From: Cyclaneusma minus
Taxonomy: Eukaryota > Ascomycota > Leotiomycetes > Marthamycetales > Marthamycetaceae
NCBI GenBank assembly: GCA_037179335.1
Contig: JAKZHN010000049.1
Span: forward strand, 170,398 to 234,397
Reading direction: 5' to 3'
DNA: 64,000 nt
Part shown: positions 54,446 to 64,000 of the stretch, piece after piece
Layout of the letters: every line of letters begins with the position of its first letter
Numbering within the stretch: position 1 is the first letter of the stretch
Made by a program: the position numbers and the translations under genes
Notes under the pieces: generated by a model
The model's input: the letters and a program-made list of their open reading frames with translations, nothing else
What the model was told of the DNA's origin: nothing
The model's database searches: none

Positions 54446-54831
54446 TTTGGGGTGAGCTAAATCCGGATTGGAGCTTTGAATTTTGAAACCCGGGACAAGC
54501 TAAGCCAATTCGGGATAGTGACACCGCCTTGATCAAAAGGCGTATGGGGTTTTGTATTCAAATTACTTGGCGTAATACCAATTACTTGGAATAATCCCAT
54601 TTATTTGAGGAATTCCCAGTTACATGGAACTTTCTCAATCGTTCGGGATATTCTCAATCACTTGGAACTTTCCCAATTACTCTGGAATTTCCCTTAATTT
54701 GAAGAATTTCCCAATTCCTTGGAATATATTCAATTACTGAGAATATTCAAAATACTTGGAATGACTGAGGATAAGGGAGTAGCTTGTCTTGGACTTCAAA
54801 AACTCCCGTCAAGATTTAGCTCGTCCCCAAA
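54446..54831. mobile_element. MITE-like element with inverted ends
   Basis: 386 bp bounded by imperfect inverted repeats of about 57-61 bp. The left arm starts TTTGGGGTGAGCTAAATCCG and ends GGGACAAGCTAAGCC. The right arm, reverse-complemented, starts TTTGGGGACGAGCTAAATCT and ends AAGACAAGCTACTCCC. The interior is AT-rich and includes an array of eleven roughly 19-bp units (54557-54768). No coding capacity and no convincing target-site duplication, so the superfamily is undetermined. The related solo arm at 29735 supports a dispersed family. Confidence 0.65.
54557..54768. repeat. 19-bp tandem array, about 11 units
   Basis: Consecutive units include CCAATTACTTGGAATAAT, TCAATCACTTGGAACTTTC, CCAATTACTCTGGAATTTC and CCAATTCCTTGGAATATAT. 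The approximate consensus is CCAATTACTTGGAATTTTC. CCAA...TTGG gives each unit partial dyad symmetry. It lies inside the MITE-like element, and related units form a second array at 37250-37480. Confidence 0.75.
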
Positions 54832-55054
54832 GAAAAGGGGGGCGCGCCGCGCGAGAAGCTGGATGAGCAGTCCTCTATTTCGAGAGAATAATGAGTGCTA
54901 GGCGTGAGCAGGTCGGCTGCGAATTCTGTGGATTTACTTTAATGGGGGATGGACGACGCTTACCCAACTCCCTGTCCATTCACCGATTGCTGTCCTCTAC
55001 GTTCGGCCTCCCATTTTGATCATTTTATATCAAGACGCGTTCTCGTAATTGTCA

Positions 55055-55146
55055 TGGCCAGGCCGGGAATTGAACCCACGTCACCTCTCTAGCTGACTTG
55101 GTTTTGCTAGAGTGCCAGGCATATTGCGTATGCTACCCTTAGCCAC
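55055..55146 (-). other. tRNA-like relic with A and B boxes
   Basis: Read on the minus strand, TGGCTAAGGGT fits the Pol III A box (TRGCNNARYNGG-like), GGTTCAATTCC fits the B box, and the sequence ends CCCGGCCTGGCCA. The T-loop TTCAATT is closed by GGG/CCC. However, no 5' strand pairs with the presumed acceptor end, and between the boxes a 7-bp stem (CTCTAGC/GCTAGAG) replaces a normal anticodon arm. I read it as a decayed tRNA gene or a tRNA-derived short interspersed element. No anticodon can be assigned. Confidence 0.4.
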
Positions 55147-56121
55147 GCAAAAGGGCAACGCATATTTTCCCAACGGGAAACATACTGCCAAGTCTACTCA
55201 TAAGGTCCAGGGCCGTGACAGTAAGTTCCTTGATGTCCAACTGCGGAACCAACAAAGGCCGCTTGCTTTTCAGAGCAAGTCCGTCGCTCTCAGCTTTTCC
55301 TAGCCGAGTCTAGTATCCAGCCGAAGTCGCGATGCCGCAAACAAAGGAATGTAGCCACCTTGCACCAAGTGGTCATAAAATAAGCTCAGGCTTAGTTTGA
55401 CAACACGATTACGTGGATCATCTCCCACGGCTTTCATCAGAAGAGATAACTACTGGCGAGCCTCAACGAGACTCGGTGTTACCTGAGCTTGAGAATCAGA
55501 AAGACATGCGGGGGAGCGGGCTAGAATCGGCCAGAGAGAGGGAAAAGGAAAAGAGATGGCACGCAAACAAGTTCGGCTACTTTCGCTTGGGAGACCAGTC
55601 GGTCCAACTCCACTCGGATACTCACGCTTCGACGACGTCCCTTTTCAGGTGTTCCTCCACGATCGTTCCTTTCTGCTTGACCATAGTATCATGGATTACC
55701 ATATGGAAAATCCAGCAGTTTCCGTGCAACAGATGAGCCAGCTCGATATGTTCGACGGACTATCAAATCGAGAAGGGACCGGACACTCGGCGAATCTCAT
55801 GTGCCATCTTTTTCATCTTCCCTGCCCATTCCCAGCGTCCATCCACGCTTTCGGCCATCTCCATTCCCACTGTCGGTTGCAATCTCTGACGATTTAACGA
55901 TCTCCCCAGTCACTCACCCTTTCACCACAATGTCTACCGAGCTGCCATGTACCCTCTCTTCAAATCTTGGTCTTCGAGATCTTACCATGTTCATGCCAGC
56001 AGGGCGAGGGAGAAGTTGTGCCGGAAGAACATCCCCTGAGAGCTGTCGCTACCTTCTGTGACTCCGCCAGCGGACAAGTGCTCCAACCCGTCTCCCACTT
56101 GTTCTTTTCCGCCATACATGA

Positions 56122-57153
56122 ATGCACCTCTTCAGTCTCCCTCGGCGGGATCTGGTCGTGGTGTCCTCAACCCCCCAAGCTGCACATCAATCACCTCGTC
56201 TCAACGTCTCTGCCGTTCTTGTTTTTGTTACCTCCGGTAGCCCAGTCTCTCAGATGCAAACTTCTCCCTCATCTCTCCACGCCCCGCCACAGCAAGGGCA
56301 TCGCGAAGTACAGTGGCCCTCGTGGCATCGTCAAACTCAGGCTGCACAACCCCTCCAGTTTGCTTGGGACACGACGAACATTCGAGATGTAGGTGGTCGA
56401 GTAAGCTGGGTCGGGGATTGGCTGGAAGCGGATTGGCCACCACGCAGTCATCTCACAGCACAAAGTCGGGACATCGGTTTGGTGTCGACCAGGTTAGGGA
56501 TTGCAATTGATGCTTCTCGGATCCGGGAGGAGTGCCAACGGGATTATGGTTTGGAGGTGGAGGACGATCCGAAGATGCATCATGTTGTTGGTGCTCTGAT
56601 GGTCAGGAATGGGATACGAGATTTTGTTTTGCCAAGCAATCCTCCGAGGCACACGGAGCCGAAAGGGGGCATAGCGTACCGGAAACGCCGCGCCCCGCCC
56701 GACGGCTCGAACTTGGACCGGCCCTTGCTCCAAACATCCAAACATCCAACCACCGCGATTTCATTACACTGCTCTCGAAGTAGCATCGCGGAAAGGCTCT
56801 TCGTCAGCAATTTCCAGCAAACTTCAGCTGCCAGCTGCCTCCGTGACCTTGATTCTCCATCGTTGCATTCTCGAAGTCCTCTACCAAGCCTTGGCCTCGT
56901 TCGACAATGCTACCATCTACCGTGCGGCACGCAAACTCAGTCCACCTCGTCCACGCTGCACTGGAAAAAGCTTCCCACGCCCTGGCTCAGCCCACTTGAT
57001 GCCGGGATGCGAGACTCCCAATCCAAGCACGCCCTCGGCCGTGGAGTTCTCCGCGCTGCCCAACACCGTGTCCAAGAGATGCCGGGAGGTGCGGATCGCG
57101 GGAGAAAGGCAGATCAGATCAAGTGGTCATCCCCAAAATGGCACAGCTGTTGA
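56122..57153 (+). CDS. Long open frame of doubtful coding status
   Basis: 343 codons without a stop, no recognised domain. The middle (about residues 85-175, DVGGRVSWVGDWLEADWPP to IREECQRDYGLEVEDDPKMHHVVGALMVRNGIRDFVL) looks more protein-like than the flanks, which are S/P/H-rich and composition-driven. No signal peptide, and no support from neighbours. It could be an orphan gene or, more likely, chance in a GC-balanced stretch. Confidence 0.2.
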   Translation: MHLFSLPRRDLVVVSSTPQAAHQSPRLNVSAVLVFVTSGSPVSQMQTSPSSLHAPPQQGHREVQWPSWHRQTQAAQPLQFAWDTTNIRDVGGRVSWVGDWLEADWPPRSHLTAQSRDIGLVSTRLGIAIDASRIREECQRDYGLEVEDDPKMHHVVGALMVRNGIRDFVLPSNPPRHTEPKGGIAYRKRRAPPDGSNLDRPLLQTSKHPTTAISLHCSRSSIAERLFVSNFQQTSAASCLRDLDSPSLHSRSPLPSLGLVRQCYHLPCGTQTQSTSSTLHWKKLPTPWLSPLDAGMRDSQSKHALGRGVLRAAQHRVQEMPGGADRGRKADQIKWSSPKWHSC

Positions 57154-57675
57154 CACCACAAAACCTTCGCATTATTGGGCCACCAGGCACCACATCGCAA
57201 ACGAATAGCTTCCCCGCATTCCTACTCTGCTAATGAGCCCTGTTACAGACTGAGACCCGCCCCAGAGCCGCATGCCGACCTTACCACTTCTGATCGCCGA
57301 TGACTGCAAACAATGCAAATCGCTGTACCTTGGACTCGATACGGCTCACGCCATGCCCCTTTCGAGCCGGACGCAAGCTGGTCCTCGTATATCAACTTGT
57401 CAGCTTCAAATTCGCCTTCCCTTTAACGCCATGATCCTCGATCGCCTCGGCGCTTCGAAACCTTGTGTGTCGCTCACATTGAGGCTCCTCCCGTCATGAT
57501 GCTTTCCGTCCAAGTGTTCCGCCAGAGACAGATGAGGGTAGTCCATTGAGGAATCCTGGTCTCATGAGCTAGCTCAGTCTGTCCACACCCACGTCGCTGA
57601 CGTCGATCATCATGGTCCGGATGAAATGAGCGTTCCGCGGTGCAACGGTAGGTATATCTCATCTCTCTCATTCGG

Positions 57676-57682
57676 TATATAA
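57676..57682 (+). promoter_or_regulatory. TATA box of the But2-domain gene
   Basis: TATATAA about 125 bp upstream of the ATG at 57807, followed by a pyrimidine-rich leader (CCCTCTTCTGCCCCTTC). This is a typical layout for a strongly or conditionally expressed secreted-protein gene in filamentous fungi. Confidence 0.55.
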
Positions 57683-57806
57683 CCCTCTTCTGCCCCTTCT
57701 TCAATAACTATCAATTCCATCATTCCCGGCCAAACACCCTCTATTAGTTTGAAACACCCTACATCTGCTCAACTTACATTTGTTCACACATTCTCAATCA
57801 TTCACT

Positions 57807-59056
57807 ATGAAGTCTTTCGTCGCCGTCCTTGCTCTGGGAGTTGGAGCAAATGCTCTAGTCAGTCGCCGCACAACTTGCTGTTTTGATATCACGGCTTCAG
57901 GCTCCAAGTCGGGCACTCTTGGCCAGCTTTCAGACGGCCAGAACAGAGTTGGTGGTGGCTTGCCCGCGGCACAGTATTGCATCGACTCATCCAGTGGAGC
58001 TATCACCGACTCCTCTGGTCGTGGATGTATCCTCACTCCTCCTACAACTCAATTCCAATGGTACTGTACCCTCTGTGAAGCACCTTTCCTGATGCCAGAA
58101 TACTGATACCCGCTCAGTGATGTAGGAGCCACCCCCACTACAGGATTTTCAATCGGTTGTGATGGCACCATCTCGTACCAGGGATCCGAGACCTTCTACG
58201 AATGCGAGACTGGAGACAATGGCGAGGACAACAGTACGTTCGAATTTTCTTGGCATCCCAGTCATCAATCTGTCTGAGATGGTGTTTCGCCTCGCTATAG
58301 TGGACACTGAACATTCTGACTACGTTGAGACCCAACTACTTGCAATACGAAGCATTCCTGACATTTGTGATAGTCTACACTTCATCCAACGGTAATGGTG
58401 GCGCAACCAATTGCAGCCCTGTCAAGTTGTCAGCCGATTCTTGCAAAGCAAGCTGGCCCTCGGGTCCTCAGGCCTGCCCATCGACTTTGACACCCGGTTC
58501 ATACGAATTCCCTCATCTGATCGTAACGGTCTCGAAGTCCTCCCCCGACACCGCTGCTGGCACCTCGTTCAATGGAACGATTAACTCGGATACGTCCTCG
58601 ATCTTCAACTTCGATATTCCTTCCTCCGATAGCGGAAAGACTTGCTCCCTGGTCTTCTTGTTCCCAGAGCAGTCTCAGTTACAAACCTCGTCCTTTACCT
58701 TCTCCGGCTCAGGTGGTGCTAGCTTCGAGGAGCTGCTCACGGGTGTCGCGACCCAGTCTACAACCTACAACAACCAGCCTAGCGTCAAGTCAGACCTAGG
58801 AACGATTGATATCAAGCCCGGCAACAGCTACGTCGTCTCCACGTTCTCCTGTCCCGCCGGCAAGACTGTATCATACGAGATCAAGTCGGCTGGCAGCTCC
58901 TTGAACTACTTCCAGGATTACAACCCAGTAAGTGTTTGACACTCCTCTCCACCACACATCATATCTCACGACACATGCGTATCTGGCTACTACTTCATGC
59001 TTCATGCTAATTATCCCCTACAGTCTCCAATTGGCCTGTACATCACCACATGCTAG
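57807..59056 (+). CDS. Secreted But2-domain cell-surface protein
   Basis: Four exons, 57807-58060, 58118-58233, 58374-58927 and 59024-59056, give about 318 residues, all junctions in frame. The N-terminus MKSFVAVLALGVGANALVSRR is a signal peptide with a likely cleavage after ANA or a dibasic site. Next is a Cys-containing domain (CCFDITASGSKSGTLGQLSDGQNRVGG ... FSIGCDGTISYQGSETFYECETGDNG) common in fungal cell-wall proteins. The C-terminal half is a But2 domain: GSYEFPHLIVTVSKSSPDTAAGTSFNGTINSD, IFNFDIPSSDSGKTCSLVFLFPEQSQLQTSSFTFSGSG, YFQDYNPSPIGLYITTC. But2 C-terminal domains are widespread in secreted ascomycete proteins; molecular function is unknown. The last exon is only 33 nt and supplies PIGLYITTC. 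No GPI signal seen. Confidence 0.9.
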
Positions 59057-62000
59057 ATACCAACCTCCATACCTCTAATCGGCACTTGAGACCATGTCTG
59101 CCTGTCTTTGCGACATAAGAAACATGAGCCCGACATTCTGATGGAAGCAAATGTCTGGCGAGTTCCACTCGTTTTAATAACCTATCCTCTTCCCAGTTCC
59201 CATGTTACCAGGAACAAGTTTATTCATGATGAAAGTACTTTCGGTGGTTATCGTCACAAAATACTTCTAGTCTATTAATACATAATGAAGAGTTCATCAG
59301 TCTGGTGCGCAAACGTTTTTTGATGCAAATACTGCAAGTGCAGAGGAAGGAGGTGAGAATTTATTCACGCCACAAACATTTGTCTTTTAACATCAGCTTG
59401 TCATCTTTGTGATTGTGTAGAATCGTTTCTTTCATGATATGTTGTCACTGTCGTCGAGCACTCTCTCATCAAGTCTCAATTGTCATCTTACCACCCTACT
59501 GAGCTGCTGCTTTCAAATGACGTGAAGCTCCTGACGAAGAGAACATCTGGCTACGAATGGTGATACAGTTGTTGTTGCACAGTCCACTTGATGGTCCAAC
59601 TATCTACCAGCATGCCGTTGTTTGTAGCCTTCCTCACTTCAGCTCACGCGACCGATATGCCTGGATCATTGAAAGCAATCCTTTCCACGCGTCATATCTA
59701 TATGGTCGCCACTTTTACACCGGTTAATGGTCTCTGAATGTCTGCATGTACCGGCACATAGGTAAGAAAATCTCCGCTGAGAATTTGGCAAAGGCTCATG
59801 ATCACTAATCGCTTGAATCATGCAAGACAATGGCCAATACCTTCACTCTTCTTGAATCAGATACCCAACCTGTACGAGACCACGATCCATAGCTAGCGTC
59901 TCGGGAGTCTGTAGTTCCGCGGCCTCCCTATCATCGTGTTTCATCATCTAGCCTATCGGCTTCTACTCCAGGGTGGAAGTACATCCCGGCCATCTGCCAC
60001 ACCATCTTCTTCTCATAGCTACTCTTCCTACGATTTCAGCCGTGCTCCCACTCAAAATGTCCGCCTTCCATTCATGGGTTGTCATGTATAAGGAACCTCG
60101 TCAAATTCTCCTCGAATGCGATATCTGAGTGTTCAATCGATTTCCCAGCGGTTGTCCACTGTACCCCCCAGACTATGGTTTGTCTGCTATCCAGTCGACT
60201 GTATCACGCAGTCGACGCAGAGGCAGACCGTTTCAAGCACTACGTCCTAAACTATGACACTAGGTGCTTCCTCTCTCGATCCGGTTTGCCCAACAAACTT
60301 GTCAGCTTAGCGACAGCATCATACCATCTCATTCCTTTTCGAACGGCCATCGCCATCATCGAAGATAACTCAGGTAATAACCTTGCATGCTTAATAGCGT
60401 CGCTTCTCAAGATGTCCTGGCTAATCATGCTTGCCAGATCTTTTATCTGAGGGAGGTCAACTTCAGTTGGCCACGGGGTTCTCAACCTCGCTCTTGAAAC
60501 GTTCAGGTTCATGAGCTTCACCTGTCGCCATACCACGTCTCAACATAAACATCAGCAACCACCCAAGCGATGTTCACGGCACTATACCTGCGATGCACAA
60601 GTCCTATCCAGGCAGGTCAAGGTGAAGAAATTGCGAAGCAGAGGAATTGTCAGCGGCACCATTTTTCGTACAGCTCGAACAACGACCAACGACTAAGATC
60701 CACTTTGACATTGTGGACTGGAGTAGAGTCCAAGTGTGGACAAGCTCATGTTCCTGAAGCGGCCCATCTTCTGGCCCAACTGGATACCATGTCTGTGGAA
60801 TTCGTCACTCATCAACGATTTGGCCTCATTCCAACCTCCTCCAACTTCCTCAAATATTCTCAACCTCACATCATGACCCACTCAGGCAAAGAGAGCAGTA
60901 TGCTATACATCCTGGCCGTCACACTGTCATTCAAAATCTCCTGCACTCAACACGATGCAAAATTTGATGAACTGTTAGGAGTTCAGTTATGCCGCTCTGA
61001 TTATTTCAAAAATGAGAACTCCGAAGAACGGGTTGTCGACAAGATTTCCACTACGCAACGACACTCGGCACTCTACTTGGCTCATCACTCAGTTTGTACC
61101 CAGCTCTTTGCACGAATCCACTCCGAGACTTGTAGGTCTCTTCTTGACGTCTGTATGTCCCTTTCATCCAAACATATACAAGACAGCCGGTGAGCTGGAG
61201 ACCGCGGGTCTTGCAAAAAACTACAGTACGATCTTCCGGTTCCCATGTTTGGGAGGGCCACATGAAACAATGCTTCTCAACCTTCATGGTGTGAGCTTCG
61301 GGAAGTCTATGTTAGACACCAAGTCAAATATGAAGCTTGCCACCAAGACAAGTCTTCCCGAAAAGAAAACTGGACTTGATCGGGGTAGCGTACCACGCAA
61401 AATACTTGCTTTGTCATCTTAGACTTCTTTTTGCTGTTATGTCTATGCGATCTGTTTGCCATTCATATGCTTGTTTTCTTTATCCTATGAGTGTATCATC
61501 GCATCGGCGCCATTGACCTGGCGTATTGCTTTATTCCTATGAATACTCTTTTTTATACCACAAGCTTGCCTTCAAACCGGTGTCGTTCACCTTGGTTACT
61601 CGTCCACTTGTTCACCCTAGTTGCTGATTCGCTTTGTGACTACCGTTCTTCGCATTCTGGATCTGCTAGATATTTATTTTTCATAACGTGCATCAACATA
61701 CTCTTTCTATTCTACAAGACATTATATAATTCCACCCTGATTGTCACAATTTGCGGTCGCCTTGCTTCAATTGCTGCATTTTCCAGTACATTCGCCTTGA
61801 CATTCAGGTGAAAGTCCCCAATTGTGATTCACGGGTTTCGCTAAACTTCGCCAAACTTCGCCTCAGGGGCTAGCGAGCCGCGAAGGCGACGGTATCTTCT
61901 TTAAATATCGTCCGCAGACCCAACGTCTTCCTCTCCCTCTTCCTTTTTTCCAACCACGACTCTCCTCCACCACTACGACGCTACCTCCAGTCTCAGCGTT

Positions 62001-62291
62001 CTCGTCCTTCAACAATCGTCTGCATCTGCTCTCGGTCAACCAGTCCCTCCTTAGGCTTTGCTTCCTCCGACATCGCACAATACTCCTTGCCTCTCTCTCT
62101 TGCGCAACCGCCGGAAGTGCACTCTGCTGTCGATTACAGCATCTTCAGCCGTGCCGCCATATCGACCATTCCAAGCCGTCCACGTACTCGCATCTTTCGG
62201 CCCTACAGCAGCTTTTCCGACTCGGCTTTTCATCTCTATCTCGTGACCTTTCCCTCGACTTTTCAGTCATACCCTCAAACCTCTCGATACA
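59057..62291. other. 3.2-kb gene-free tract
   Basis: No family-like frame on either strand. The longest open frame (60570-61193, 207 codons, plus) has chance-like composition. 61.5-61.8 kb is AT-rich, and 61.9-62.29 kb is C-rich leader-like sequence before the SET-domain gene. Confidence 0.45.
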
Positions 62292-63649
62292 ATGGCCAAC
62301 CTCTTCGCCAAAGACTCAATAAGCCAGCCAGCCGCGCTGATCCGCAACAGAGACCGCCGTGTCCTTTCTCCCGAACCTACTACTCCCCGATTCGAACACC
62401 GCGCGATGTTCAATCGAAATGCTTCTACGACTCATCCCTCGACTCCTTCCATCTACCTCCTCCTTCAGCCAAATTCACCCGGCTCACCGGCATCGTTGCG
62501 CGCTCAGGTTGTTCTTCCGCAATACCGAGACCAAGCGGCAGTAGCATGCTGGGTTGACTCCATCACGGGAACCAATGGCGCAATCTTCCATAATGAGAAC
62601 GGCGCACCCGTTCCTTTCTGGCAAGCAGCGACTCTTTCGCAGTCGATCTTCTCGCACGGTGGATCCGGACAGATGCAGGTGTGTACCCGCTAATGGCTCA
62701 TTGATCATCCGCAAGCTGACATGACATTCCAGAACGAAGCGCAAGAACTCGCCTTGACGACACCTCACATCTTTGCTGAAGTCGACGACCAAGATTCCAC
62801 CTCTTCGCTTGATGTCGAGTGTCACCGCTACCGCATGCTCCCAGCCAATGCCACGGTCGAGCCTCAGCCACGTGTGACGATTCCCGAAGTCAAGATCGTC
62901 GAGGAACTCAACGACATCCGAGATGGAACGGTCGAAGCGGCGAAGGCGCAAGTGCAAGAGAATGTCTCGGAGGAGTCTGGAGCCATGGAGAACATCAAGA
63001 TCCTGGAAGTCGAGGAAGCCAAGCGGGTCAAATACTTTGAGATTCGCCAGTCTCCGAAGGGCGGGTTCGGTGCATTTGCACTCGTCGACATTCCGGCCGA
63101 CACTGTCATTCATGTTGAGCCAACGCTTCTTCGTGCTGGCCATAACGAGATCCTACGCGAGTTCTACGCACTGCCGGAAGAGAGCAAGATGGCACTCATG
63201 TCTCTGCACAACTTTTCTGCCAGACATCCGAATGAGATCATCTCTACATTCTACACGAACCGGTACGTGCAATTACTTCGCGGCCATGATGTTTGCTCTC
63301 CTTATTGACCATCACCCACAGATTCTCTCTCAAGCTGGGCGTTTGTGCAGTCTACGCAATTGCCTGTCGCTTCAACCACGCATGCAAGCCCATCTGTCGC
63401 TACATGTTCAAGCCAATCACCGATGACATTCAGCTTACCACCAGCCGAGATGTCAAAGCTGGCACGGAGCTGACAATCAGCTATGGTAGGCTCCCGCCCG
63501 ACGAAATGCAAGAAAGCTACGGATTCGTATGCGATTGCGGCGAATGCCCACCAAGTCGGCGAGGTGCAAACGGGGCCGAAATTGGGGAGTATCAAATCCC
63601 GAAAAAGAATGATTATTACCCCAAATGGAAAGACGCCGGCAATTGGTAG
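62292..63649 (+). CDS. SET-domain protein, C-terminus possibly replaced
   Basis: Exons 62292-62678, 62733-63262 and 63322-63649 give about 414 residues. The N-terminal third is low complexity; a predicted helical, acidic linker follows (VKIVEELNDIRDGTVEAAKAQVQENVSEESGAMENIKILEVEE). The SET domain begins YFEIRQSPKGGFGAFALVDIPADTVIHVEPTLLRA, continues with FNHACKPICRYMFKPITDDIQLTTSRDVKAGTELTISYG, and is followed by the post-SET-like GFVCDCGECPP. These are the SAM/lysine-binding N/H and Y motifs of fungal SET proteins acting on histone or non-histone lysines. After CGECPPSRRG (about 63560) the text turns into Asn/Lys/Tyr-rich sequence (KKNDYYPKWKDAGNW) within AT-rich DNA, so the natural C-terminus may have been cut off by an inserted repeat. 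Confidence 0.8.
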
Positions 63650-64000
63650 ACGGTGGCAAACATTGGGAGATATCGGCAGATATTAAGCGGCGGTGGTATT
63701 ACGAAAAATGACGTGTGGGGCTAGTTATTTTCGTTTGTTTTCAGCGATTCCGGCATTTTATACAAAATTAAAAAGCGTTGATTTTTTTAATAGTTTTATA
63801 TTCGGAAAAATATATATATATATATAAATAATAGATCCAAAATATAAATAAATGGCCTATTAGCGGCCAATTTAAAGCCCCAGGGCCCGGAGCTAGGCTC
63901 GACTTTAGGGGCTGTCTTCAGGCTTGCTAGGGCACCCTCCGGGGGACGGCAGCCCGGAGATGGGGCCTCGAAATTTGGCTGGGAGTGCCACCGGGTAACC
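63650..64000. repeat. Repeat-like edge, AT-rich then GC-rich
   Basis: From about 63,690 to 63,870 the sequence is extremely AT-rich and includes an AT dinucleotide run (ATATATATATATATA at about 63816-63832). The last 130 bases switch abruptly to GC-rich text (CAGGGCCCGGAGCTAGGCTC, CCCTCCGGGGG). Such a sharp change is typical of the border of a transposable element in a RIP-active genome. No coding content or complete terminus is visible within the window. Confidence 0.45.

Larger units (their letters stand above)
54170..57806. other. 3.6-kb mainly non-genic tract
   Basis: Holds the MITE-like element, a tRNA-like relic and the But2 gene promoter, each listed separately. 54,830-54,860 is a short very GC-rich patch (GGGGGGCGCGCCGCGCG). 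Between 55.4 and 57.2 kb several overlapping open frames occur; only the longest is listed, with low confidence. Confidence 0.4.

Noticed and set aside
60570..61193. 207-codon plus-strand frame
   Set aside because: No recognisable family, mixed composition, no supporting promoter or neighbour evidence.
1..64000. Secondary-metabolite gene cluster
   Set aside because: A UMTA-type methyltransferase and two ABC transporters are present, but they are far apart and there is no PKS, NRPS, terpene or RiPP core gene.

Overview
The window is nuclear DNA from a filamentous ascomycete (Pezizomycotina), most probably a Dothideomycete; the class is an inference from gene style and is not proven. Genes carry short introns (about 48-90 nt) with GT/AG borders and CTGAC-like branch points. 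They encode typical Pezizomycotina families: But2-domain secreted protein, UMTA-type methyltransferase, Atg28, Adp1-type ABCG transporter and Ste6-type ABCB transporter. No operons, CRISPR arrays or phage genes are present.

Layout. 0.4-2.5 kb: disordered K/P/S/T-rich protein (+). 3.3-4.2 kb: broken GNAT acetyltransferase (+). 4.8-9.6 kb: broken Ste6-like ABC exporter (-). 10.3-11.0 kb: PBDC1-like protein (-). 12.4-14.9 kb: 2EXR/F-box-like protein whose start codon is split by an intron (+). 15.7-19.1 kb: Adp1-like ABCG transporter with EGF-like modules (+). 19.4-20.3 kb: probable mitoribosomal protein mS26 (-), divergent from the ribosome-assembly GTPase Nog2 (20.6-22.9 kb, +), whose unusually long intron may host a snoRNA. 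23.7-25.8 kb: UDP-glucose 6-dehydrogenase (-), divergent from a GT4 glycosyltransferase (27.9-29.4 kb, +). 30.2-32.3 kb: CFIm25/NUDT21 and a YjbQ-family protein (both +). 32.8-33.7 kb: complex I NDUFS6 (-), divergent from a Min8/DUF1748 protein (34.1-34.7 kb, +). 35.0-36.2 kb: UMTA-like methyltransferase (-). 38.7-40.9 kb: DCAF7-like WD40 protein (-), divergent from phosphopantetheine adenylyltransferase (41.6-42.8 kb, +). 46.1-47.8 kb: F-box-like protein (+). 48.6-49.5 kb: broken SDR (-). 50.3-52.0 kb: Atg28 (+). 52.5-54.2 kb: broken amidoligase (+). 54.4-54.8 kb: MITE-like element with a 19-bp tandem array. 57.8-59.1 kb: secreted But2-domain protein (+). 62.3-63.6 kb: SET-domain protein (+) running into AT-rich, repeat-like sequence at the right edge.

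How the genes work together. Most are unrelated housekeeping genes. The suggestive groupings are two ribosome-related genes sharing a promoter (mS26/Nog2), two respiratory-chain genes sharing a promoter (NDUFS6/Min8-like), and a UDP-glucuronate-making enzyme divergent from a lipid-type GT4 glycosyltransferase. Four accessory genes (GNAT, Ste6-like, SDR, amidoligase) carry frameshifts, internal deletions or in-frame stops, while the housekeeping genes around them read cleanly across all their exons. That contrast favours real gene decay over general base-calling error, but it needs raw reads to settle. Exon borders were deduced by eye from reading frame, splice sites and family consensus.
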